A DNA stretch of 6,885 nucleotides, from the NCBI GenBank assembly GCA_945788155.1, contig CALZKX010000131.1, positions 1-6,885 on the forward strand, written 5' to 3'. Below the pieces are notes generated by a model. It did no database searches and had not been told where the DNA came from. It saw only the letters and a list, made by a program, of their open reading frames with translations. Position 1 is the stretch's first letter; each line of letters begins with the position of its first letter. The stretch comes from an uncultured Flavobacteriaceae bacterium (GTDB taxonomy: Bacteria > Bacteroidota > Bacteroidia > Flavobacteriales > Flavobacteriaceae). This document shows positions 1 through 5,979 of the stretch, piece after piece. Position numbers and translations under genes: made by a program.

Positions 1-54
1 AGTAAGCATCAACATCAGACTAAAGAAAAGATATGTTTTAGTATTCGCTGTCAT
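1..54 (-). CDS. 5' end of an exported protein downstream of the RND pump (partial)
   Basis: On the minus strand an ATG at 54-52 opens a frame that stays open to the window edge, giving 18 residues, MTANTKTYLFFSLMLMLT. Its polar, lysine-containing start followed by a hydrophobic run looks like the beginning of a Sec signal peptide. It begins 10 bases after the stop codon of the CusA-type pump in the same direction, so the two are almost certainly co-transcribed. From the usual order of such operons in Flavobacteriaceae, the product is likely the outer-membrane TolC-family partner or the periplasmic adaptor (CusB/HlyD type), but nothing in these 18 residues proves which. A later start, such as the Met at residue 14 or 16, cannot be ruled out. 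The gene is cut by the window, not broken. Confidence 0.55.
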   Translation of the reverse strand, partial: MTANTKTYLFFSLMLMLT

Positions 55-64
55 CTTTTTAAAT

Positions 65-3000
65 TTAAGCATTACTTTGTTTTAATTGTTTTTTTAAGCC
101 TTTTTCTTTCCACATACTGTACAGCACAGGTACTACAAACATAGTCATTACCTGTAGTAACATACCTCCAAAAGTAGGAATGGCCATTGGTATTAACACA
201 TCGGCACCTTTACCTGTTGCGGTAAGTACAGGCAAGAGTGCAATAACTGCTACTGCAGCAGTCATCATTGCTGGTCTTACACGTTTTGTTCCTGCATGCA
301 ATACAGAGGTACGAACGCCTTGAATTGTGGTTGGTTTTTCTTCGTCGAAAACCTGTGTTAAATAGGTTCCCATAATAACCCCATCATCGGTTGCAATACC
401 AAATAGGGCAATAAACCCGACCCAAACCGCGACACTTAAGTTTATAGTATGTAATTGAAAGAGATCACGCATATGGACTCCAGCAACATCAAAGTTCATA
501 AACCAACCTTGACCATATAACCAAATCATGACAAAGCCACCAGCAAAGGCTACAAATATTCCAGAGAATACCATAAGCGAAGGGGCTATGGATTTAAATT
601 GGAAATATAGAATTAGTAAAATTACAATTAACGAAATAGGCACTACAATCATTAAACGCTTTGATGCTCTAATTTGATTTTCGTAATTTCCAGTAAAACG
701 ATAGGTCACTCCATCTGGTAAAGAAAATTCGCCGCTATCCATTTTTGCTTTAATAAGCGCTTGTGCATCTTCAACCACATTGGTTTCGGCATAGCCGTCT
801 TTCATATCAAAAATAACGTAACCAGTTAAAAAGGTATCCTCACTTTTAATTACTTGAGGACCTCTAACATATTCTATCGATGCCAGTTCACCTAACTCTA
901 CTTGAACGCCTGCAGGCGTTGGGATTAATATTTTCTTGATATCGTCAGGGTTATCTCTATACTCCCTTGCATATCGTACACGAACTGGGAAACGTTCCCT
1001 GCCTTCAACAGTGGTTGTTAATTGCTTTCCACCTATAGCAACCGAGAGTTGCATTTGCATGTCCTTAACACTTAAACCGTATCTTGACATGGCTTGACGG
1101 TTAAGTTTCATTTCTAAATAAGGTTTACCTACAACTCTATCTGCAAATACTGTTGGTGGATTAACACTTGGCACTTCTTTTAATATGTTCTCCAATTCAA
1201 AACCTACTTTTTCAATAACTTCTAACGTTGGTCCAAATACTTTAATACCCATTGGTGCACGCATACCTGTTGCCAGCATAATCAAGCGTGTTTGAATAGG
1301 CTGCAGTTTTGGTGCAGAAGTCAATCCTGGAAATTTGGAATGTTTTATAATTTCTTGCCAAATATCATCCGGTTTTCTTATTTTTTCTCGCCATTGCCTA
1401 AAATTTTCTCCATCATCGTCCTGAATCAATTCTTCTTCGGTTATTTTACGAAATTCATCTGTACCATATTTATAGGTGGTACCATCTTTTAAAATAAAAG
1501 CATCATGTTTATTAACTCTAAACCGTTCTCTATGACCATCTTCATCCAAAATATATTCAGGAACATAGTTAATGGTGTTTTCGTACATAGAGGTTGGTGC
1601 AGGATCTAAAGCTGAATTTACACGTCCCCATTTTCCTACTGCTGATTCTATTTCAGGAATGGTCATTAAATGCTTATCGACACTGGCTATAACTTCCATG
1701 TTTTCAGAAATCCCAGAGTGAGGCATAGTAGTAGGCATTAAAAGGAAAGACCCTTCATTTAATGCTGGCATAAACTCTTTTCCTATACCAGGAAATGATT
1801 TTTCTATACTTGCAAATACATTAGTATCTTTTACAAATTTTGGCATAAAACCAAACACTTTTCCAAAGCCCATCCAAATAGTGATACCAAATAATAAGGC
1901 CAAGGTTGGCAACGCAAGGAATTTCCATTTGTTATTTAAACACCAGGTTAACAACCTACCGTAAAAATGCACTATAGTCATTAATATTCCTAATATAATG
2001 CTAACTATGGCGATTACAAAAATGAAGTTTACCAGAGTAGAATTTGTAGCGCCTAGTGGCATCCACTCGATGGTTAAAAAGTACACTACAACTAAAATGG
2101 TAATAATAATATTTATGTAATTTGCCAGTTTTTCGGAATATGGAAGCTTTATTCTGCCTTTAAACAATTCTCTTTCGGGTACTTGTGTAAGTAAGTTGTT
2201 AACACCAAAAGCAATAAGCGACAACGCCATAATGTTGCCATAGGAAATAATAAAGATAACACCAAGAGCTATTAATGTGGCATTAAATATTCGGCTTACA
2301 CGTTTTTTATCGAACCTAATAGAGAATAAAACCTGGGCAATGGCAGGAATAAACATGATTCCAATAACCAACGAGGATACCAATGCAAATGTTTTGGTCC
2401 AAGCCAGTGGTCTGAACAATTTACCTTCGGAAGCCTGCATCGCAAACACAGGTAAGAAACTTACTATGGTTGTTGCCAGAGCTGTTACAATTGCCGAAGC
2501 TACTTCTACAGTTGCTATGTATATAATCTGTACGAGTCGCTTGCCTCGTGCACCTTCGTTTTCTGGCATTTCTAGGTGCCTAATAATGTTTTCGGTAAAT
2601 ACGATACCAACATCGACCATCACACCAATGGCGATAGCGATACCTGAAAGTGCAACAATATTTGCATCGACGTTAAAATATTTCATTAAAATAAACGTCA
2701 TCAATACACCAACAGGTAATAATGTAGATATTAAAACCGATGCCCTTAAATTTAATACGAGTACAATTACCACTAAAATACTTATTAATATTTCATGTGA
2801 TAGTGCTAACTCCAGCGTTCCCAAAGTTTCCTGGATTAATCCAGAACGGTCATAAAATGGTACAATGGTAATTTTTGAAACGGTACCATCTTCTAAAGTC
2901 TTTGATGGTAGTCCTGGAGCCACTTCTTCAATTTTAGCTTTAAGATTATGGATTACCTCTTGCGGATTTGCACCATAACGTGCCACAACCACACCTCCAA

Positions 3001-3904
3001 CAGCTTCTACGCCACTTTTATCCAAACCTCCTCTACGACCAGCTGGACCAAACTGTATTTTGGCAACATCTTTTAAACGTATTGGGACATTGTCCCTTAC
3101 GGTAACAACGCTTTCTTCGAGATCGCTTAGGTTTTTAATGTACCCTAAACCTCTTACCAGATATTCTGCCCTATTAAACTCTAATGTACGTGCGCCAATG
3201 TCGAGGTTACTGTTTTTTACAGCGTTCATTATTAGCTTAACGTCCACATTGTTAGCTTTCATGGCATCAGGATCTATCTCGATTTGATACTCTTTTAGGA
3301 AGCCTCCAATGGAAGCAACTTCGGCAACACCACTTGCAGCAGTTAAATAATAACGTACATAAAAATCTTGAATGGTTCTCAATTCCTGAGGATCCCAACC
3401 GCCTGTCGGTTTTCCTGTTTTAGGATCTCTCCCCTCTAAAGTATACCAATACACTTGGCCTAAAGCTGTTGCATCTGGCCCTAGTGCAGGTGTGACCTCG
3501 TTGGGTACTGTTCCTGGTGGCAGGGAATTTAATTTTTCCAGTATCCTTGTTCTACTCCAGTAAAAATCGACATCATCTTCAAAAATGATGTAAATACTGG
3601 AAAGCCCAAAAATAGAATTACTACGTATGGTTTTTACATTTGGAATACCAAGTAATGCCGTGGTTAAAGGATAGGTGATTTGATCTTCTATGTCTTGTGG
3701 TGATTGTCCCATCCATTCGGTAAAGACAATTTGTTGGTTTTCACCAATGTCGGGAATGGCATCAACAGGCACAGGGTTTCTCTCAATTAACGAGGTTTCC
3801 CAGTTAAATGGGGCAGTTACAATTCCTCCAACAATAAAGGCAAGAAGTAGAATAAATGTTATTAACTTGTTTTCAAGAAAATAACGTATTGTTTTATTAA
3901 GCAT
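65..3904 (-). CDS. cusA: CusA-type heavy-metal efflux RND permease, enlarged
   Basis: Inner-membrane proton-driven RND pump that, with an adaptor and a TolC-type channel, would export Cu(I)/Ag(I) from the periplasm or cytoplasm. It has 1279 residues against about 1047 for E. coli CusA. Family marks include VDAIPDI near 47-53, LGPDAT at 141-146, the TM4 segment IGVMVDVGIVFTEN (D431, E438) and VRPAMMT at 1209-1215. Aligned by eye, the CusA metal triad M573/M623/M672 corresponds to M723, M773 and M876, with E775 and R873 also matching E625 and R669. Of the CusA proton relay D405/E939/K984, the Asp is kept (D431), the Glu is Asp (D1173) and the Lys is Ala (A1212). The extra length is mainly three or four added hydrophobic segments (about 541-646), an insertion in the porter domain (about 780-850) and a Met/His-containing loop (about 1131-1152). 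The ATG start gives the usual N-terminus before TM1 (12-32). A 151-base gap separates it from the upstream HYC gene. CzcA-like divalent specificity is the alternative but fits less well. Confidence 0.93.
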   Translation of the reverse strand: MLNKTIRYFLENKLITFILLLAFIVGGIVTAPFNWETSLIERNPVPVDAIPDIGENQQIVFTEWMGQSPQDIEDQITYPLTTALLGIPNVKTIRSNSIFGLSSIYIIFEDDVDFYWSRTRILEKLNSLPPGTVPNEVTPALGPDATALGQVYWYTLEGRDPKTGKPTGGWDPQELRTIQDFYVRYYLTAASGVAEVASIGGFLKEYQIEIDPDAMKANNVDVKLIMNAVKNSNLDIGARTLEFNRAEYLVRGLGYIKNLSDLEESVVTVRDNVPIRLKDVAKIQFGPAGRRGGLDKSGVEAVGGVVVARYGANPQEVIHNLKAKIEEVAPGLPSKTLEDGTVSKITIVPFYDRSGLIQETLGTLELALSHEILISILVVIVLVLNLRASVLISTLLPVGVLMTFILMKYFNVDANIVALSGIAIAIGVMVDVGIVFTENIIRHLEMPENEGARGKRLVQIIYIATVEVASAIVTALATTIVSFLPVFAMQASEGKLFRPLAWTKTFALVSSLVIGIMFIPAIAQVLFSIRFDKKRVSRIFNATLIALGVIFIISYGNIMALSLIAFGVNNLLTQVPERELFKGRIKLPYSEKLANYINIIITILVVVYFLTIEWMPLGATNSTLVNFIFVIAIVSIILGILMTIVHFYGRLLTWCLNNKWKFLALPTLALLFGITIWMGFGKVFGFMPKFVKDTNVFASIEKSFPGIGKEFMPALNEGSFLLMPTTMPHSGISENMEVIASVDKHLMTIPEIESAVGKWGRVNSALDPAPTSMYENTINYVPEYILDEDGHRERFRVNKHDAFILKDGTTYKYGTDEFRKITEEELIQDDDGENFRQWREKIRKPDDIWQEIIKHSKFPGLTSAPKLQPIQTRLIMLATGMRAPMGIKVFGPTLEVIEKVGFELENILKEVPSVNPPTVFADRVVGKPYLEMKLNRQAMSRYGLSVKDMQMQLSVAIGGKQLTTTVEGRERFPVRVRYAREYRDNPDDIKKILIPTPAGVQVELGELASIEYVRGPQVIKSEDTFLTGYVIFDMKDGYAETNVVEDAQALIKAKMDSGEFSLPDGVTYRFTGNYENQIRASKRLMIVVPISLIVILLILYFQFKSIAPSLMVFSGIFVAFAGGFVMIWLYGQGWFMNFDVAGVHMRDLFQLHTINLSVAVWVGFIALFGIATDDGVIMGTYLTQVFDEEKPTTIQGVRTSVLHAGTKRVRPAMMTAAVAVIALLPVLTATGKGADVLIPMAIPTFGGMLLQVMTMFVVPVLYSMWKEKGLKKQLKQSNA

Positions 3905-4055
3905 AAAATTTGATTTTAAGTTTTAATATGTGTTTTTGAAATCTAAATGTGGTTACAAGTAGCTCATTTCTAAATAAGTGAAACACAAAATTTAGTTACG
4001 TTTAAAACGAAACTTTTTGCACACTCATAAAGACTGTGTAATTAAAACAGAAAAA

Positions 4056-4475
4056 TCAAATTATAAAAACCTCATCAAGTAACTGGATGTCCTTGACTAA
4101 AACGGGAGAAGAATAATCTTTAAAAGGAATGACTTTATCATCAATCCCTTTAAATAAATCAATGTATGTATAAACAAAAGATGTTATAAATAGCTGCTGT
4201 TGAAAGTTTAATTCAAAAGATGATGTTATTAATTCATCTTGACCATCAACAAAAACTTTTACATCATTACAGCAATTCTTAGAAGCATCTGAGCAATCAT
4301 CGGTAGTAATTGTTGACTTTAACATTTCTACACTACAAGACTTAACGTGCCCAATAAAAGAAGAATCAACCAGACTACCTCCACAGTAATGGCTTTCAAC
4401 CGTATAGGAAGAAGTTGAAAACAGCACTAATAGTGCCATTAATAAGGATGATATTTTTTGAAGTAGCTTCTTCAT
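4056..4475 (-). CDS. HYC_CC_PP-type small exported Cys protein, copy 1
   Basis: A 139-residue protein with an N-terminal signal peptide (lysines at 2, 3 and 7, hydrophobic 11-19, Ser/Thr-rich cleavage region around 20-25). The mature part carries H29-Y30-C31, then C47, C61 and the pair C68-C69, and ends in a conserved tail with IPFK (116-119) and KDIQ (128-131). This matches the HYC_CC_PP family of Bacteroidota, named for these motifs. Here the PP motif is degenerate (S123-P124). Function is not established; the spaced His/Cys residues and its place directly upstream of a CusA-type pump suggest periplasmic metal binding or delivery, which is inference. It aligns without gaps over its full length with the protein at 5422-5841, about 49 of 139 residues identical by my count, so the two are paralogues. 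It is probably the first gene of the leftward unit with the pump. The ATG at 4475 is supported by alignment with copy 2. Confidence 0.85.
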   Translation of the reverse strand: MKKLLQKISSLLMALLVLFSTSSYTVESHYCGGSLVDSSFIGHVKSCSVEMLKSTITTDDCSDASKNCCNDVKVFVDGQDELITSSFELNFQQQLFITSFVYTYIDLFKGIDDKVIPFKDYSSPVLVKDIQLLDEVFII

Positions 4476-4483
4476 TGATGTCG

Positions 4484-4491
4484 CAAAGTTA
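4484..4491 (-). promoter_or_regulatory. Candidate -7 element TAACTTTG close to HYC copy 1
   Basis: Read on the minus strand, TAACTTTG matches the Bacteroidota -7 consensus TAnnTTTG exactly and ends 8 bases before the ATG at 4475. A possible TTTG (-33) lies at 4511-4508 with a 16-base gap, slightly short. If used, the transcript would be almost leaderless. It competes with the more distant candidate at 4564-4557. Confidence 0.3.
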
Positions 4492-4556
4492 TGAAAAAAT
4501 TCAAGTCCAAAGAATATTTAACAATTAATTATAAAATGAGCAAATTAATTTTACCC

Positions 4557-4564
4557 CAAACATA
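4557..4564 (-). promoter_or_regulatory. Candidate -7 element TATGTTTG upstream of HYC copy 1
   Basis: On the minus strand TATGTTTG fits the Bacteroidota consensus TAnnTTTG. Its last base is 82 bases before the first base of the start codon, exactly as for the same octamer upstream of HYC copy 2; the match extends one base upstream (ATATGTTTG in both). No convincing -33 TTG at the normal spacing is visible, so this may instead be a regulator site. Confidence 0.35.
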
Positions 4565-4582
4565 TGGGTTTAATCCCTTTAA

Positions 4583-4636
4583 AATATTATTAAAAACAAC
4601 TTGCTAAATAATTCAAATATTATTTAAAAATAACTT
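4583..4636. repeat. Imperfect direct repeat, about 20 bases, two copies
   Basis: Bases 4583-4602 (AATATTATTAAAAACAACTT) recur at 4616-4636 as a 21-base version differing by one inserted T and one C-to-T change. The copies start 33 bases apart, about three helical turns, upstream of HYC copy 1. This could be a pair of regulator sites, but the sequence is very AT-rich and chance similarity is possible. Confidence 0.35.
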
Positions 4637-4674
4637 AGGTAACGATTTAATAATTTTTTTTTCAGTATTTATTC

Positions 4675-4941
4675 TTAATTAAAGTGAGTTCGATATAACT
4701 AAAAGTATATAGTCAAAATATAATTATTTGATTGTTAGTGTGATATGTGTTTGTTTATTGTAAACACCCTCCTTGCTCCTCCCTCAAGGGAGGAATTTCC
4801 AAAGATGACATTGTCCCCTTGAGGTTTATCGAGATAAAAGCGACAGCTTTTGTTGATGATACCGAGCGAAGCTCATTAGGGGTGTTTTTATTTCAATCAG
4901 CTTATAGTCAATGACTTTTATATCGAACTCACGTTAATTAA
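4675..4941. mobile_element. MITE-like element with 24-base terminal inverted repeats
   Basis: The left end (4675-4698) begins TTAATTAA and continues AGTGAGTTCGATATAA. The right end (4918-4941) is its reverse complement with a single difference, CGTGAG instead of AGTGAG, so 23 of 24 positions pair. The ends are 267 bases apart and enclose no open frame of useful length, which fits a non-autonomous element or a paired intergenic repeat rather than an insertion sequence. TATAGTCAA also appears as a direct repeat just inside both ends (4708-4716 and 4903-4911). The outermost TTAATTAA is itself palindromic, so it could be part of the element or a duplicated target site; no other clear target duplication flanks it. 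The family is not identified. A simple long-armed intergenic hairpin is the alternative. Confidence 0.55.
4762..4887. repeat. Nested hairpin-rich interspersed repeat
   Basis: AAACACCC at 4762-4769 and GGGTGTTT at 4880-4887 are perfect inverted ends of a 126-base unit that is clearly more GC-rich than its surroundings. Inside are a strong stem TCCTCCCT/AGGGAGGA (4777-4794), CCCTTGAGG at 4816-4824 complementary to CCTCAAGGG at 4782-4790, a stem AAAAGC/GCTTTT with loop GACA (4836-4851) and a small stem GAGC/GCTC (4864-4874). Repeats with CCCCTCAAGGGG-like hearts and AAACACCC-like ends are, as I recall, scattered between genes in Flavobacteriaceae genomes. It has no coding content and could fold into alternative RNA or DNA hairpins. 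It sits inside the 4675-4941 element, so it was either inserted there or is part of it. Confidence 0.6.
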
Positions 4942-5040
4942 TAGAGCATGATTGTTTTGAAAAAATTTGGTTCAATCCCAATTTTGGTATCGAATACAAC
5001 AGATTTCTACTTTTTATTGTAGGTCGTTATACCGTTTTAT

Positions 5041-5238
5041 TTAGGCAAAAGCCGGAAGTGTCAAAATCACACTAGCCTCTAGGTCGATTCCCATTTTATA
5101 GTTGATGTTTCCAGTCATTATTAAATTAACCATACCAAAATTATCTACAATATCATAACCCTTTTCAGCACCACTTATGCCATATCAATAGTCCAGTTGA
5201 TGCAAGACTTGGTCATTCATTTGGCATTGATTTTGCAT
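5041..5238 (-). pseudogene. Decayed coding remnant with an in-frame stop
   Basis: On the minus strand a frame from an ATG at 5238 reads 17 codons (ending HQLDY), meets TGA at 5187-5185, then continues open for 47 codons to TAA at 5043-5041. The second part reads YGISGAEKGYDIVDNFG and ends LTLPAFA. This stretch is less AT-rich than the flanks and has protein-like composition, which is why I treat it as a remnant instead of random sequence. The alternating polar/hydrophobic pattern with GYD, NFGMVNL and aromatic residues is reminiscent of the C-terminal strands of a small outer-membrane beta-barrel (TorF-like porins came to mind), but this is a weak impression. No function is claimed. It could be the end of a gene displaced by the adjacent repeat element. 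Confidence 0.3.
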
Positions 5239-5252
5239 TGATTTTGCATTGA
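5225..5252. repeat. 11-base tandem repeat, about 2.5 copies
   Basis: CATTGATTTTG occurs at 5225-5235 and again at 5236-5246, followed by a partial copy CATTGA to 5252. It overlaps the 5' end of the decayed frame. The unit length of 11 is not a multiple of three, so expansion would shift that frame. Probably replication slippage. Confidence 0.7.
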
Positions 5253-5332
5253 CTTACTAATATTAATAAAAGGAAATATGACAAAAATCATCTTTTTGTT
5301 TAATTAAATAGAATAAGTTTGCGTGTCTAAAA

Positions 5333-5340
5333 TATGTTTG
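5333..5340 (+). promoter_or_regulatory. Candidate -7 element TATGTTTG upstream of HYC copy 2
   Basis: TATGTTTG fits the Bacteroidota -7 consensus TAnnTTTG and ends 82 bases before the first base of the GTG start of copy 2, the same offset as at copy 1. A TTTG at 5318-5321 lies only 11 bases upstream, too close for a normal -33 element. The reverse complement CAAACAT recurs at 5366-5372, making an inverted pair ATGTTTG/CAAACAT with a 25-base spacer, so an operator role is also possible. Confidence 0.35.
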
Positions 5341-5421
5341 ACCTGTATTTATTGTGTTGATTTTTCAAACATCAAATAGTGCATATTTTTAAGGTTAAAA
5401 AATATTTATTAATTTAATGAT

Positions 5422-5841
5422 GTGAAACATTTTTTTACAAAAATAGTGTCCTTTTTATTAGCGGTTGCAGTTGTATTTAGCACCTCTTCATTTATAGTAG
5501 ATATGCATTACTGTTGCGATAAGTTAATAGATATGGCCATTTTAGGTAAAGCAGAAGCTTGTAAAGACATGCTTCAAAAAAAAATCCCTTCTTCTAAAAA
5601 AACTAACATACAGGAAAAGGATTGTTGTAAAACCCAAACTTTTGCAAAACAAGGCGACGTTGACCTCAATAAACCTAATAATGAGATTAAAACTCAAGCA
5701 CACATTTCCATAAACACCTTATATTATAACTACATCAACCCATTTTTAGGGCTCACTAAGAATATTATTCCTTTTAAACAGTATAGACCACCCTTGTTAA
5801 ACAAGGACATACAAGTTCTCCACGAGACCTACTTGATTTGA
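5422..5841 (+). CDS. HYC_CC_PP-type small exported Cys protein, copy 2
   Basis: A 139-residue exported protein: signal peptide at about 1-23 (MKHFFTKIVS then a hydrophobic core), H29-Y30-C31-C32, C47, C68-C69, P123-P124, and the tail KDIQVLHE. All three motifs that name the HYC_CC_PP family are intact, with an additional Cys (C32) that copy 1 lacks. The start is GTG at 5422: the frame is closed just upstream by TAA at 5410-5412, the two nearby ATGs (5417 and 5420) run straight into TGA in other frames, and this start aligns residue for residue with copy 1. The biochemical role is unknown; a periplasmic Cys/His protein beside metal-efflux and HMA-domain genes suggests metal binding, which is inference. 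The regulator follows after about 140 bases on the same strand, so the two may share a transcript. The mature part is lysine-rich between 49 and 70, unlike copy 1. Confidence 0.85.
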   Translation: MKHFFTKIVSFLLAVAVVFSTSSFIVDMHYCCDKLIDMAILGKAEACKDMLQKKIPSSKKTNIQEKDCCKTQTFAKQGDVDLNKPNNEIKTQAHISINTLYYNYINPFLGLTKNIIPFKQYRPPLLNKDIQVLHETYLI

Positions 5842-5937
5842 TTTCCCAGACCGTTATTAAGGCCATAGTTAATTTCTGGCTAAAAATGATTGCTCCTTTT
5901 TCTCAACAAACCACTTTAAAACACTAAATTGTATAAA

Positions 5938-5953
5938 TGCAAATCCGTTTGCA
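5938..5953. promoter_or_regulatory. Inverted repeat TGCAAA-N4-TTTGCA ahead of the regulator gene
   Basis: TGCAAA (5938-5943) and TTTGCA (5948-5953) form a perfect 6-base inverted repeat with spacer TCCG, 26 bases before the preferred ATG at 5980. It may be an operator for autoregulation or a promoter-proximal protein site. If translation actually began at the TTG at 5929 the repeat would lie inside the coding sequence, which would weaken this reading. Confidence 0.35.
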
Positions 5954-5979
5954 ATATTGAGCACAAGCTAAATAGTAAT

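Larger units (their letters stand above)
4476..5421. other. Divergent intergenic region without an intact gene
   Basis: This 946-base stretch separates the two divergent HYC genes. From left to right it holds candidate promoter elements for copy 1 (4484-4564), an AT-rich stretch with an imperfect direct repeat (4583-4636), an inverted-repeat-bounded element with a second hairpin-rich repeat inside (4675-4941), a decayed minus-strand reading frame (5041-5238) overlapping an 11-base tandem repeat (5225-5252), and the leader of copy 2. A small AT hairpin (ACAAAAA, 5-base loop, TTTTTGT, 5281-5299) lies between the remnant and the copy 2 promoter region. I see no tRNA, CRISPR or complete open frame of useful length. 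Much of it is probably inserted or decaying DNA rather than regulatory sequence. Confidence 0.7.

Noticed and set aside
2277..2855. Plus-strand open frame of 192 codons opposite the pump gene
   Set aside because: It lies wholly antisense to the strongly supported RND permease and its translation has no domain pattern; it reflects codon composition of the real gene.
1292..3884. Three shorter plus-strand frames (1292-1492, 3060-3287, 3690-3884) opposite the pump
   Set aside because: All are antisense shadows inside the RND gene, with no recognisable protein features or spacing like real genes.
3999..4009. CGTTT-A-AAACG inverted repeat between the pump and HYC copy 1
   Set aside because: Only 5-base arms around one base in very AT-rich DNA; no T-run and no second copy. 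Not enough to call an operator or terminator. The 151-base gap 3905-4055 otherwise shows no strong TAnnTTTG element.
4948..5022. Small plus-strand frame (ATG at 4948, 24 codons, ending at TAG 5020-5022)
   Set aside because: Too short, no conserved feature, and no supporting promoter; it closes soon and reopens only in short pieces.
5225..5252. Tandem repeat as the start of a CRISPR array
   Set aside because: The 11-base units are directly adjacent with no spacers and no cas genes are present; it is a simple tandem repeat.
5281..5299. ACAAAAA/TTTTTGT hairpin as a terminator
   Set aside because: The stem is nearly all A-T and there is no intact gene ending just upstream on either strand; kept only as a note in the intergenic entry.
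5842..5928. Possible terminator after HYC copy 2 (GCCA...TGGC near 5862-5881)
   Set aside because: The stem has only four pairs with a ten-base loop and no T-run follows; too weak to annotate.
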